From: Solirubrobacterales bacterium
GTDB lineage: Bacteria > Actinomycetota > Thermoleophilia > Solirubrobacterales > 70-9
DNA: 64,000 nt
Direction of reading: 5' to 3'
Assembly: GCA_016712175.1 (NCBI GenBank)
Contig: JADJRQ010000001.1
Coordinates: forward strand, 868,001-932,000
Under the pieces are notes generated by a model, which was given only the letters and a program-made list of their open reading frames with translations, ran no database searches and was not told the DNA's origin. This document shows positions 29,967 to 39,358 of this stretch, one piece after another. Each line of letters starts with the position of its first letter. Position 1 is the first letter of the stretch. Both the position numbers and the translations under genes were made by a program.

Positions 29967-30931
29967 TGAAGGTCGTGGTCCTGAGTGGTGGGCGGTCGAG
30001 CGAACATGAGATCTCGCTGGCTTCCGGCCAGGCTGTCGCTGCCGGACTGGTCGAAGGGGGACAAGAAGTCGTCGAAGTAAAGATTGCGAAGGACGGCACC
30101 TGGACCAGTGGCGGTGAGCCGGTGGAGGTCGTGCCGGGGGCCGGACTGCTCGAAGCTGACGTCGCCTTTCCGGTGCTGCACGGTCCGTTCGGCGAGGACG
30201 GTGTCACCCAGGGCGCTCTCGATACTGCGGGCATCGCCTACGTCGGCTCCGACGTGCTCGGCTCCTCGGTCTGTATGGACAAGCTGACCCTGAAGCGCCT
30301 TTGCGGATTCGCCGGCATGCCCCAGGTCGATTTTGTCCAGGCATTCACACCCGGTTGGCAGGCTGCAGCCGCTGACCTCGAGCACCCCCTCTGGGTCAAG
30401 CCTTCCCGGCTTGGCTCCAGCGTCGGGATCGTCAAAGTCGAGGAATTCGAACAGCTTGAAGCGGCTGTGGAAGAAGCGGCATCACATGACCCGCGGGTGA
30501 TCATCGAAGCCAACTCTTCCGGACGTGAGGTTGAGTGCTCGGTGCTCGGCAACGAGGACCCGGAGACGTCAATGCCGGGAGAGATCCTCAGTGACTCCGA
30601 CTGGTACGACTACGAAGCCAAGTACACGGAAGGTCGAATGAACCTGGCGGTACCGGCCGAGATCGGAGAGCAAACGACCGCGAAACTGCGGCGGCTCGCG
30701 GCCGAAGTATTCACTCTGGCCGGATGCGCCGGACTGGCCCGCTGCGACTTCTTCGTCGAGGAAAACGGATCGATTCTGCTGAACGAGGTCAACACGATCC
30801 CGGGTTTCACCCAGACTTCGGTCTACGCAAAGCTATGGGAAGCCTCAGGACTCAACTATCCGGAGTTACTGAACCGCCTCATAGAGCTGGCCATAGAGCG
30901 CCACGCGTCTGAATCAACGCACTCTTTCTAG
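29966..30931 (+). CDS. ddl: D-alanine-D-alanine ligase (stand-alone)
   Basis: A 321-residue ATP-grasp enzyme that makes the D-Ala-D-Ala dipeptide for peptidoglycan. Motifs are GGRSSEHEISLASG, HGPFGEDGVTQG, WVKPSRLGSSVGI, YDYEAKY and LNEVNTIPGFTQTS. The tyrosine of YDYEAKY fits D-Ala rather than D-lactate as second substrate. It is translationally coupled to pknB. It is clearly diverged from the ligase half at 3460-4374, so this genome has two types of Ddl. Confidence 0.95.
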   Translation: MKVVVLSGGRSSEHEISLASGQAVAAGLVEGGQEVVEVKIAKDGTWTSGGEPVEVVPGAGLLEADVAFPVLHGPFGEDGVTQGALDTAGIAYVGSDVLGSSVCMDKLTLKRLCGFAGMPQVDFVQAFTPGWQAAAADLEHPLWVKPSRLGSSVGIVKVEEFEQLEAAVEEAASHDPRVIIEANSSGREVECSVLGNEDPETSMPGEILSDSDWYDYEAKYTEGRMNLAVPAEIGEQTTAKLRRLAAEVFTLAGCAGLARCDFFVEENGSILLNEVNTIPGFTQTSVYAKLWEASGLNYPELLNRLIELAIERHASESTHSF

Positions 30932-32439
30932 TCGTACAACCGGATGTCTGAAATTGCTACCCCGAACCCGTCGTCGATTTCGGCTGGCACCGTTACCCAT
31001 AAGAGGTAGTACTGGTATGTCTCGTCGGCGGTGACCAGATCGACCTGCTGGCGTTCGGACACGTCATCGACAGCGGCCAGACGGGTCCAGCCATCGACCT
31101 CGGTCGGGACCGGATCGTTCGCGCCGTAGACCTCAAGTGACCAGCCCGGCGTGGGGGAGATGATTTCCAGCGACGATGCTTCGACCGGTTTGCCGGTGTC
31201 GACGTAGATGCCGACGCCATCCTTGTCGCTGAGTGTCGCGGCCTGGTAGGTCTCCGTGGTCCAGGCAGAGGCGTTCCGGTCTTCATCGACCGCAAATCCC
31301 ACTTCGTCGGGATGCTCGTCGGAGTCGCCCTGGGGGTCAAAGTCAGTCGCCGAAACGATTGAGATCTCGGAGGAACTCGAGCCCCTCCGCCTCGCACCCC
31401 GCCGCCACCACCACCGGTGTCGCCGCGGGAGATGACGTATGCGGTTCCGGCAGCGATGACCAGAGCAATAACGAGCAAGACGACGGCCGGCCACGGGGAG
31501 CTTCTGGTACTGGGCAGCTGGCGGCGCGGGGCTGGAAGGGCATCAAGGACGGACGTGGCTTCCCCGGTAGTGCCGCCGGCCCGGATCGCCTCGACTTCGA
31601 GGGCGGCCTGGAGGTCTTCGGCCATGTCCTCGATCGTGGTGTAGCGGTCGTCGGGGTCCTTGGCCGTCGACTTGTCGACCACCCGCCCCGAGGCGGCCGA
31701 GATGTCGGGGCGCAGCACCTGGACGTCCGGGATCGGCTCGTTGACGTGCTTCATCGCCACGCCGATCTGGTTGTCGGCCTCGAACGGCACGTCGCCGGTC
31801 AGCATCTCGAAGAGCACGATCCCCAGCGAGTAGATGTCGGAGCGGGTGTCGATGTCCTTTCCCATCGCTTGCTCGGGAGCGACGTAGTCGGTGGTACCGA
31901 TCACACGTCCGGTGGCGGTGACTCCTTCGTCGTTCAGCTGTCGGGAGATACCGAAGTCGGTGAGCTTGGCGCGGCCGGTGGAATCGATCAGGACGTTCTG
32001 CGGCTTGACGTCGCGGTGGACCATGTCGGCTTCGTGGGCGACGCCCAGCCCCTGGGCGACCTCGAGCGCGTAGGCCAGCGCCTCGGTCGCGTCGAGGGCA
32101 CCGACCCGGCTGATTCGCTGCTTGAGCGTCTCGCCCTGGACGTACTCGAGCACGATGTAAGGGCGCCCACCGTCTTCACCCGCGTCGATCACGGCGACGA
32201 CATTCGGGTTCGAGCTTGGCGACGGCTCGAGCTTCCTGGTTGAAACGTTCGAGCTGTTCCGGCTGCTCGGTCATTTCCCGGTGCATCAGCTTGACCGCGA
32301 CCGGGCGGTCGAGCACTTCATCCCGGGCAAGGTAGACGGTTGACATGCCACCACTGCCGAGCTTGGCTTCGAGGCGGTAGCGGTCCGAGAGAACCGTGCC
32401 GATCATCTGGGCGCTGGAGGGGGGAGTGGTCATGGGCAC
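30928..32439 (-). CDS. Membrane Ser/Thr kinase with discoidin-like extracellular domain (two frameshifts)
   Basis: Three frames join into one kinase of about 500 residues. The N-terminal lobe (32439 to about 32210) has [19 protein letters not shown] and VAVKLM. The middle (about 32200 to 31400) has [20 protein letters not shown] and APEQAMGK, then a membrane helix ([19 protein letters not shown]) and a Gly-rich linker. The last part (about 31400 to 30928) is a beta-sandwich-like domain: [48 protein letters not shown]. The breaks lie near 32205-32215 (about two bases missing before PNVVAVID) and in the linker at 31380-31420. It converges on ddl with a four-base overlap. Confidence 0.8.
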
Positions 32440-32646
32440 AGCGAAGTTCTCGACCGGGAATTTCTGTCGAGTTGCACTATTTCACCGATCCAGACCGCGA
32501 AAACCATGGACAACCGAGCCTACCTTGAGTCGGTCCCCACGGTAGCTGGGGCGCCGCTTTCGGGAAAAATTGGTCATGTCCGTGGCTCCGGGCGATTCCT
32601 TCAATTTACCCGCCTGACAGGCCGTCAAAAGGACAGAAGCGGTGAA

Positions 32647-32680
32647 GCTCTGGCAAAGAGCAACGGAATGGAGCCAGAGC
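32647..32680 (-). terminator. Hairpin downstream of purM
   Basis: GCTCTGGC (32647-32654) and GCCAGAGC (32673-32680) form a perfect eight-base stem with an 18-base loop. It lies six bases past the second in-frame stop of purM (32686-32688). A long T run is lacking, so efficient intrinsic termination is uncertain. The rest of 32440-32646 holds the upstream region of the kinase, with no gene that I can see. Confidence 0.45.
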
Positions 32681-32769
32681 GGCCGCTAGCTGCCGCGCGT
32701 GACCGAATGGGCCTTCGGCGACTGGCCGATCCGCCGGACTTCGGGTAATTCGTGCGGAAGAAGGCAGAG

Positions 32770-33690
32770 CTATCTCTCTTCGCCGGAGGCCGGAACGACG
32801 CAACAAAAGCCGCAACCCATGTTGAAAACTTCGTACATTTCTTCCTCGGAAACCCCGGCCCGTTCAGCGATCAGCCCGAAGATCGGCTGGGGCTCGAGGG
32901 GGTCGGTGATTTCGTAGGTGACCTCGGACTTGAGTCGCAACAGGTTGTCGAGGCCGCCCGAGGTGATGTGGGCGAGGCCGTGGACGACGGCGCTTGAGCT
33001 GAGCAGGTCCATGATCGCCTTGACGTAGATCTCGGTCGGCTCGATCAGGATTTCGCCGAGGGGCTTGCCGAGACGGTCGTCGGCCATGCTGAGTCCTTCG
33101 AGGGCGCGACGGGCGAGGGTGTAGCCGTTCGAGTGAATGCCGGATGAAGGCAGGCCAATGACAACATCGCCCGGAGCCACCGCCGAACCGTCGATGATCG
33201 AATCGAGCTTCACGGTGCCGAAGCAGGCTCCGGCGATGTCGAAGCCGCGCACCATGTCACCCATCTGTGCGAGTTCACCACCGGGAATCTCAATCCCGGC
33301 CAGCTCTGCCCCGCGGGCGAGCCCGGTGCCGATCTGCTCGCATTGTTCGGGATCGGCCTTCTCCACGGCCAGGTAATCGAGCATCGCGATCGGCTCGGCG
33401 CCGACGCAGATGATGTCGTTGACGTTCATGGCGATGCAGTCAATGCCGATCGTGTCGAATCGCCCCAGTTCTTCGGCGATCAACAGCTTTGTGCCAACCC
33501 CATCGGTTGAGAGCGCGATGCCGTTCGTGTCATCGAGCTTCATCACGGCGGCGTAGTGCCCGCTGAGGTCCACTTGGCGTGACGGACGGTCGAGCTTCGC
33601 CTTGCCGAGCGCGGATACGAGCCGGCTGACGGCCTGGTCGGCGTCGCTCTGGCTCACTCCCGCCTGGGCGTATGCGTCCGGTTCACTCAT
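32770..33690 (-). CDS. purM: Phosphoribosylformylglycinamidine cyclo-ligase (C-terminus cut by an in-frame stop)
   Basis: PurM makes aminoimidazole ribotide in purine synthesis. The 306-residue frame has the family motifs GVGTKLLIAEE, DCIAMNVNDIICVGAEP, GLPSSGIHSNGYTLAR, AHITSGGLDNLLR and VFNMGCGFCCVV. Most PurM proteins are about 340 residues. After the TAG at 32770-32772 the same frame continues for 27 codons to a TAG at 32686 and reads LPHELPEVRRIGQ, which resembles the normal PurM end. So a nonsense change or base error has probably shortened it. The start overlaps the uppP stop (ATGA). Confidence 0.9.
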   Translation of the reverse strand: MSEPDAYAQAGVSQSDADQAVSRLVSALGKAKLDRPSRQVDLSGHYAAVMKLDDTNGIALSTDGVGTKLLIAEELGRFDTIGIDCIAMNVNDIICVGAEPIAMLDYLAVEKADPEQCEQIGTGLARGAELAGIEIPGGELAQMGDMVRGFDIAGACFGTVKLDSIIDGSAVAPGDVVIGLPSSGIHSNGYTLARRALEGLSMADDRLGKPLGEILIEPTEIYVKAIMDLLSSSAVVHGLAHITSGGLDNLLRLKSEVTYEITDPLEPQPIFGLIAERAGVSEEEMYEVFNMGCGFCCVVPASGEER

Positions 33691-34496
33691 TGGTCTGAGG
33701 CAGGGCCATGGTCATCACCAGAGGATTCAACACCAGACGCAGGTCGACCCGTCAGCACGGCAAGAATCGTCAGGCCGAAAGCGATCCGGTAGACCGAGTA
33801 GGGCAGGAGCGCACGGTCCCGTTCGACGAATTCGATCAGCCGGTTCGAGGTCAGGGTGGAAACGAATGAAGTCGCTACACCGATCCCGAGCCAGCGCCGT
33901 TGTTCCCGCGAGATGCCGCGCTTGACCAGGCGGGTGCCTTTGAGCGCGACCGCGCCGAGGATCACGGGCAGGGCGACCGTACGTGAAAGCAGGTTGGCCT
34001 GGTCCCGCGAGAAGCGGCGCAGGCGGGCGGCAGTCAGGGTGGCGCCGTTCCGGGAGACGCCCGGCATCAGGGCAGCGGCCTGGGCGATGCCCAGCGCGAG
34101 CCCGTCGGCCGGATGGGCTTCGCCCCGGCCCCGAACCTGAGGACGGCGATCGGCGAGGGCCATCAGGATCCCGCCGCCGATCAGACCTGCGGCAGTCGAT
34201 CGCGGTCCGCCGAGCTTCGCTTCGATCGTGCGCTCGAAGCGGTAGCCGATAGCGGCGGCAGGGAGGAAAGAGAGGGCGAGAACGAGGGCACGGCGGAGGT
34301 CGAAAGCCGCCGCCTCCTCGGCGATCTCATGCCGTCGTGTCAGCAGCAGGGCCATCGCCGCACCCGCATGGAGAGCCACTTCGAAGCTCTTTTGAAGCTC
34401 GGGGTCGACGCTCTCCCAGTCCCATCCGGCCAGCCGCGGCACCATCGCCAAGTGGGCGGAACTCGACACCGGCAGCAGCTCGGTCGGGCCCTGCAC
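33687..34496 (-). CDS. uppP: Undecaprenyl-diphosphatase UppP (BacA); start uncertain
   Basis: An integral membrane phosphatase that recycles the undecaprenyl carrier for peptidoglycan and surface polysaccharide. Seen are QGPTELLPVSSSAHL, the catalytic-region motif ALMPGVSRNGATLTAARLRR and about seven helices. The frame's first start codon (GTG 34494-34496) falls inside the conserved first helix. Upstream, in frame, AIILGLV is present but no start codon is. Restoring one C in the CCC at 34520-34522 would join a GTG at 34526-34528 (MTPQRAIILGLV), so a one-base loss is likely. It overlaps purM by four bases. Confidence 0.88.
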   Translation of the reverse strand: MQGPTELLPVSSSAHLAMVPRLAGWDWESVDPELQKSFEVALHAGAAMALLLTRRHEIAEEAAAFDLRRALVLALSFLPAAAIGYRFERTIEAKLGGPRSTAAGLIGGGILMALADRRPQVRGRGEAHPADGLALGIAQAAALMPGVSRNGATLTAARLRRFSRDQANLLSRTVALPVILGAVALKGTRLVKRGISREQRRWLGIGVATSFVSTLTSNRLIEFVERDRALLPYSVYRIAFGLTILAVLTGRPASGVESSGDDHGPASDQ

Positions 34497-34581
34497 CAGT
34501 CCGAGGATTATTGCCCGCTGGGTGTCACTGGTTCCGGAATTCAGGCACCGAGCTTATTCCCGACTAGACTTTGGTGGTTCC

Positions 34582-36504
34582 ATGCGACGCCCCGACTTCC
34601 ATTTGCGCCGGTACCAGCTGTGGCAGATGGCCGGAGACGGCCTGCTCATTGCCCTTGCATATTTCCTTGCCTTCCAGCTGAGGTTCCTCGACGACCCCGG
34701 AACGATCCCTGGCCGCTACATCGATCTCTTCCTCGGTTCGGTCGGATTCGTGATCGTCGGCAAGGTTTTCATCTTCTATCTGTTCGGGCTCTACCAGAAG
34801 TGGTGGCGTTTCGTGGGCGGCCGGGACATCGCGCGCATCGTCCAGGCGGTCACGATTTCGAGCCTGCTGCTGATCGTGGTGTTCACCGTGGTCCAGCCTT
34901 TCAACGTGCCGCTTCCGCGGTCGGTCGCGATGACCGACTTCCTGCTGACGATGATGCTGATCGCGGGCGCGCGGCTTGGCACAAGGCTCTTCAAGGAGCG
35001 TCCGGACAGGGGTGCCCGCATCGCCCGCGGTCGCGAGGTGCTGGTGGTCGGCGCAGGATCCGGCGGCCAGATGGTCGTCCGCGAACTGCGTCTCAACCCG
35101 CACCTCGGCGAACACGCGATCGGCTTCGTCGACGACAACACCGGCATGCGCGGTATGAGGATTCAGGGCATCACCGTGCTCGGTACCACCGACGAGATCG
35201 AGACGATCCTCGACGAGACAGAACCGGACGAAGTCGTGATCGCGATCCCGTCGGCGCCGGGCACCTTGCGTGGCAAGGTCGTTGCGGCCTGTCGCTCGCG
35301 CGAGATTCGTGTCAAGACACTGCCCACCGTCTTCGAGCTGCTGCGCGGCGGCGTCCAACTCAGCCAGCAGCTGCGTGACGTCCAGGTCGAAGACGTGCTC
35401 GGCCGGGAGCCGGTCGTGGTCGAACTGGCCCGGGTCGGCGCTTACCTCGAAGACCAGGTCGTCCTGGTCACCGGTGCGGGTGGTTCGATTGGCTCCGGAA
35501 CTCTGTCGCCAGATCGCACGGGTCAATCCGCGTCTGCTGGTCATGCTCGACCACGCCGAGGACAACCTCTTCCAGATCGAGCGGGAGATGGTCGCCGAGC
35601 GGCACTTCAACCGGGTTGAAGCAGTGCTGGCCGACTGCAAGGAAACCGAGCGCATGTTCGAAGTGATGCAGCGCTTCAAGCCCAACGTCGTTTTCCACGC
35701 CGCCGCCTACAAACACGTGCCGCTGATGGAATCGAACCCGCTGGAAGCGATCCGGAACAATGCGATCGCCACCAGGATTACCGCCGAGACAGCGGCCGCG
35801 GCCAAGGCCGAGCGCTTCGTCCTGATCTCGACCGACAAGGCCGTCACGCCCCAGACCGTGATGGGTGCGTCAAAGGCACTGGCTGAATGGGCAGTGAGCG
35901 CCGCCGGCGAGATGCACGCCGAGACCCGTTTCGTGAGCGTCCGTTTCGGCAATGTGCTCGGCTCGTCGGGCAGTGTCGTGCCGATCTTCCGCCGTCAGAT
36001 CGAGCAGGGCGGACCGGTGACCGTGACCCATCCTGAGATGACCCGGTTCTTCATGACCATCCCCGAGGCAGTCCAGCTGGTGATCCGGGCAGCCGACACA
36101 GGTAACAACCCGGGGCGATGTCTTCGTCCTCGACATGGGCGACCCGATCAAGATCGTCGACCTCGCCGAGAACATGATCAAGCTGGCCGGCCTCGAACCG
36201 GAGAAGGACATCGCGATCGAGTTCACCGGCCCGCGTCCGGGAGAGAAGCTCCACGAAGAGCTCTTCGGAGACGACGAGAAACCCGCAACCAACCGCTTCG
36301 AAGCGGATCATGCGGGCGGTGCGTGACGAGCGGATCGAAGCGGACTGGGTGGAAGCAGACGCTCGACCGCCTGGAGCTGGTCGTCAGACCGGAGACGAGT
36401 CGAACCTGGCCGAAATGCTCGTCCGGATCGTCAACCCCGGTGAGAACATTCCGGTCGGACCCGAGAAAGCTGTGATCTTTCCGCGGCCGGGTCAGGCGCT
36501 CTAA
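34582..36504 (+). CDS. CapD/PglF-type nucleotide-sugar dehydratase-epimerase (several frameshifts)
   Basis: Pieces in three frames join to about 640 residues, the usual length of the long membrane-bound UDP-sugar 4,6-dehydratase family. Four N-terminal helices ([19 protein letters not shown] onward) are followed by a first Rossmann fold ([17 protein letters not shown]) and the catalytic SDR domain: [45 protein letters not shown]. Breaks are near 35494 (extra G in CTCCGGAAC), 36113-36116 (extra G in GGGG), and at two or more places in 36300-36400. It would make a modified UDP-sugar for the polysaccharide locus. Confidence 0.8.
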
Positions 36505-36571
36505 CATGCTGCCGTCTAGTCCCCGGGGACCGCCTCGATTCGTCGTGTTCATGCGAGCTTAGGATCAGACC

Positions 36572-37308
36572 TTGAAAAACGTAATTGAAACCGTAGGTGG
36601 TTACGCCGGGATCGTTTCCCTGTTCGGCCTCGTCGTGCTCAGGATGCTCTGCTTTTCGATGGCCCGCGACATCCGGCGGCTGCGCGAATGGGCCGGCGGT
36701 GCTCCGGAGCGGGACGCCGAAATCCGGGAAGTCAGCGAGATCGTGGCCGAAGAGCGGGTCCGCAGAACTGAAGGTCCTGGCCGAGCGCGAAGAACGCCGG
36801 CATGGAGCGCTGGGGCCTTGTCACGAGATCGTTCTGGGAAAGACTCGGCCGCACCGGCCGCATCCTGGCGATCCTCGCCGCAGTCGTGATCCTCGGGGCC
36901 GGCGCCGCGTATGCCAGCACGACCCTGCTCGGCGGAGACGATGGACCGGCAAGCCAGCCAGGAAGCGCCAGAACAACAGAAGGCACCGGCAGCAGCCAAC
37001 AAGCCCGGCCAGATCAAGGTCGCCGTGCTGAACGGCACCGGGGAGTGCCGAGGTGGGGCTTGCCGCGGATTACGCGGCGCCTCGAGAAACCAACGGTTTC
37101 CGGACCGGCACCGTACCGATGCAAGCGAAACCTTCGCCGAGAGCGTCGTCATGTACACGCAGGGCAACGAAGTCGGCCGCGAAAATGGTCGGCAGAGTCG
37201 GTCGACATCGGATTTCCGAGCCGATCATCTCTGAAGTCGCGGACCTTTCGCCGGAGATGGCGTCACGGCGGTGATCGGTACCGATCACTCGCCACTGCCT
37301 GGTGGGTA
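36572..37308 (+). pseudogene. Membrane protein with LytR C-terminal (LytR_C) domain, frame-broken
   Basis: The first frame starts MKNVIETVGGYAGIVSLFG with one membrane helix and a coiled-coil-like stretch (RDAEIREVSEIVAEERVR). After a shift, a second helix appears (TGRILAILAAVVILGAGAAY). Later pieces in other frames match LytR_C: GQIKVAVLNGTG, VGLAADYA, NGFRTGTV, DASETFAESVVMYTQGNE, ending GVTAVIGTDHSPLPGG. At least five indels are needed. LytR_C proteins are linked to wall-polymer attachment, but this one's role is unknown. Either a decaying gene or poor sequence. Confidence 0.55.
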
Positions 37309-37837
37309 GTCCGGGTCGCCCCGCGGGGCTGCGCTGGGTGGCACCGGTTGCGATCGGGCTGCTCTTCATCGCCACGGTGGTCGCCTTTCTCTGGTCGCAG
37401 CGGCTGAAGCGCGAACCCCTGATCATCGACCGGGTCTGCTTCATCGCGACCGGCACGACCGCCAGCCGACGGTGTTCACGCCGAACGGCGACTGTCGCCG
37501 GGACCAGATGGCGATCAACTTCCGCACGACCCAGGAGCGACAACGCATCGGTCGAGATAATCGGCCGAACGGCGGCACGATACGACTGCTCGAGGAAAAC
37601 AGGTTCTTCAAGCGTTACCGGGAGCACACTCTCGTCTGGGACGGAAAGAAGGACAACGGGCACATTCCGAAGACCGAGCGCTACCGGGTCCGGGTCACGA
37701 TGAAGGGACTAGACCGGGTGCTGTACCTGCCCGGCCGGATCCATTTACGGAACGTCCCGGCCGAGAAGTCAGACTGTGTGAAGCTTGAGCTTGGGGAGAA
37801 GTCCAACGCCGAGAAGCCAAAGGCCGGTGGATCGTGA
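37302..37837 (+). pseudogene. Membrane-anchored protein with FlgD-Ig-like beta domain, frame-broken
   Basis: A GTG at 37302 overlaps the previous stop. The first frame has one membrane helix (APVAIGLLFIATVVAFLW). After a shift near 37470 the frame reads VFTPNGDCRRDQMAINF and ends with LVWDGKKDNGHIPKTERYRVRVTM, the pattern of FlgD/gliding-motility-type Ig domains (FTPNGDGxxD, WDGxDxxG). A further local shift near 37550 separates VEIIG from NGGTIRLLEENRF. The function is unknown. It is tightly packed between the LytR_C gene and the polymerase. Confidence 0.5.
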
Positions 37838-39358
37838 TCGAGTCTGTCTTCGGACTGGTCGCGGCCGGTTGCGCCGCAGTCGCGATTGCCAGCCGGCCTT
37901 CGCGGCTCCGGGGGCGTGCTGATGGTCGCTGCGGTGATCCTGGCCCCGGCCTTGATCGCCGGTGACCAGTGGCACGCAACGCAGGTCGAGGAGCTGCGGA
38001 ATTCGCCCGCCCTGCTCTGGCGGCCCTGGTGGTGGGCGGGTTGATGGCCGCCGCCCATGGCGGCGCTGTTCGTCCGCTGGCCCTTGCTGCTGCCGGTACT
38101 GGTCATCGTCGCGATCCCCTTCCGGGTGCCGATCCAGGTTGGCGGGGAGGAGGCCAACCTCCTGATGCCGCTCTACCTCGTGATGGCCGGTGGCGTGGCG
38201 GCTTCCGGCTGGCGCCAGTGGTTCACGCCGGAAGACCGGCTATCGGCCCGGCCCGAACCGGTTTCGCCAGCCGGCATCGCGGCCTGGCTGAAGCCGCTAC
38301 TGGCGGCGACGGTGTTGCTCTTCGCAATCGGGCTGTTCTGGTCGGATGACCGTTCGACCGGGCTGCAGAACCTCTGTTTCTTCCTGGTCCCGTTCGCCGT
38401 GATCTTCGCGCTGATGGTCGATTTCGAATGGACGCCGCGCCGGCTGCGCATCGTTCTGATCACGGTTGTGGCGGTGGCCCTGGTCTGCGCCCTGGTCGGA
38501 TTCGTCGAGCACTTCACCCGCGAACTGCTCTGGAACGAGGCAGTGATCCGGACCAACGACTTCCACGTCTACTTCCGGGTCAACTCCCTCTTCTGGGATC
38601 CGAACGTCTATGGCCGGTACCTCGCCCTGGCGATCACGATCATCGCGGCGGCCCTGATCTGGTCCCGTGACCGAAAAGAGACGATCATCCTCTGCGCGGT
38701 CACGGCAATCCTGTGGCTGGCCCTGGTCACCACCTTCTCGCAGTCGAGCTTCGTCGCCCTGCTGGCCGGGCTGGCCACGCTCGCCGCACTCCGCTGGAGC
38801 TTCAAATGGGTCGGGGTCGGATTGATCGTTCTCGCGGCCGGGACCCTGCTCTTCGGTACCGTCGCCGGAGGCCTCGTGAAACTCGACCTCAGCCGCTTGA
38901 ACGCCCAGACGGCCGGGCGGCCAACCTGTTTCCAGGTGGGATCAAACTGTTCGAGAACAGGCCGATTTTCGGTTACGGACCGGGCGCCTTCTCGCGGCCT
39001 TCCAGGAAGAGATCGTGGGGCCGAATGCGCCCGTAACCGAGTCCCACACCGAGCCGATCACGATCGGTGCGGAGCAGGGAATCGTCGGCCTGGCCGTCTA
39101 CGTCGCCCTGATCGTCGCCGCGATTGCGGCACTCGGCGCCGGCATGCGCCGGTGATGCCGGGCCTGAGCGGGAAGGTCCAGGACTCCCTCAGCGAGCGTG
39201 GCCCACCAGCGGCAAGGGCCGCAGTCATCGCCGCATTCATCGCCGTTCTGGTCCACACCATCACCTACGCCGGGTTCCTCGACGACCCGATCACCTGGGT
39301 CCTGATCGCAATCGGCTATAGCCTCGCTTTTCCATGTCGGGCTACCTCCGCCGCCTAG
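37834..39358 (+). pseudogene. O-antigen ligase/polymerase-like membrane protein, frame-broken
   Basis: The longest clean piece (38057 to about 38920) has about eight hydrophobic helices and the Wzy/WaaL-type loop segment FRVNSLFWDPNVYGRYLA. After a shift near 38925 the sequence reads LFENRPIFGYGPGAF and VTESHTEPITIGAEQGIVGL, the typical second conserved region of O-antigen ligases (GxGPG, SH). Further shifts lie near 37900-38050 and 39150. It probably starts at GTG 37834. It would polymerise or ligate glycans outside the membrane, next to the flippase gene. Confidence 0.65.

Noticed and set aside
36140..36500. Separate small genes in the CapD 3' region
   Set aside because: The pieces align in order to one CapD C-terminus and are better explained by indels in a single gene.
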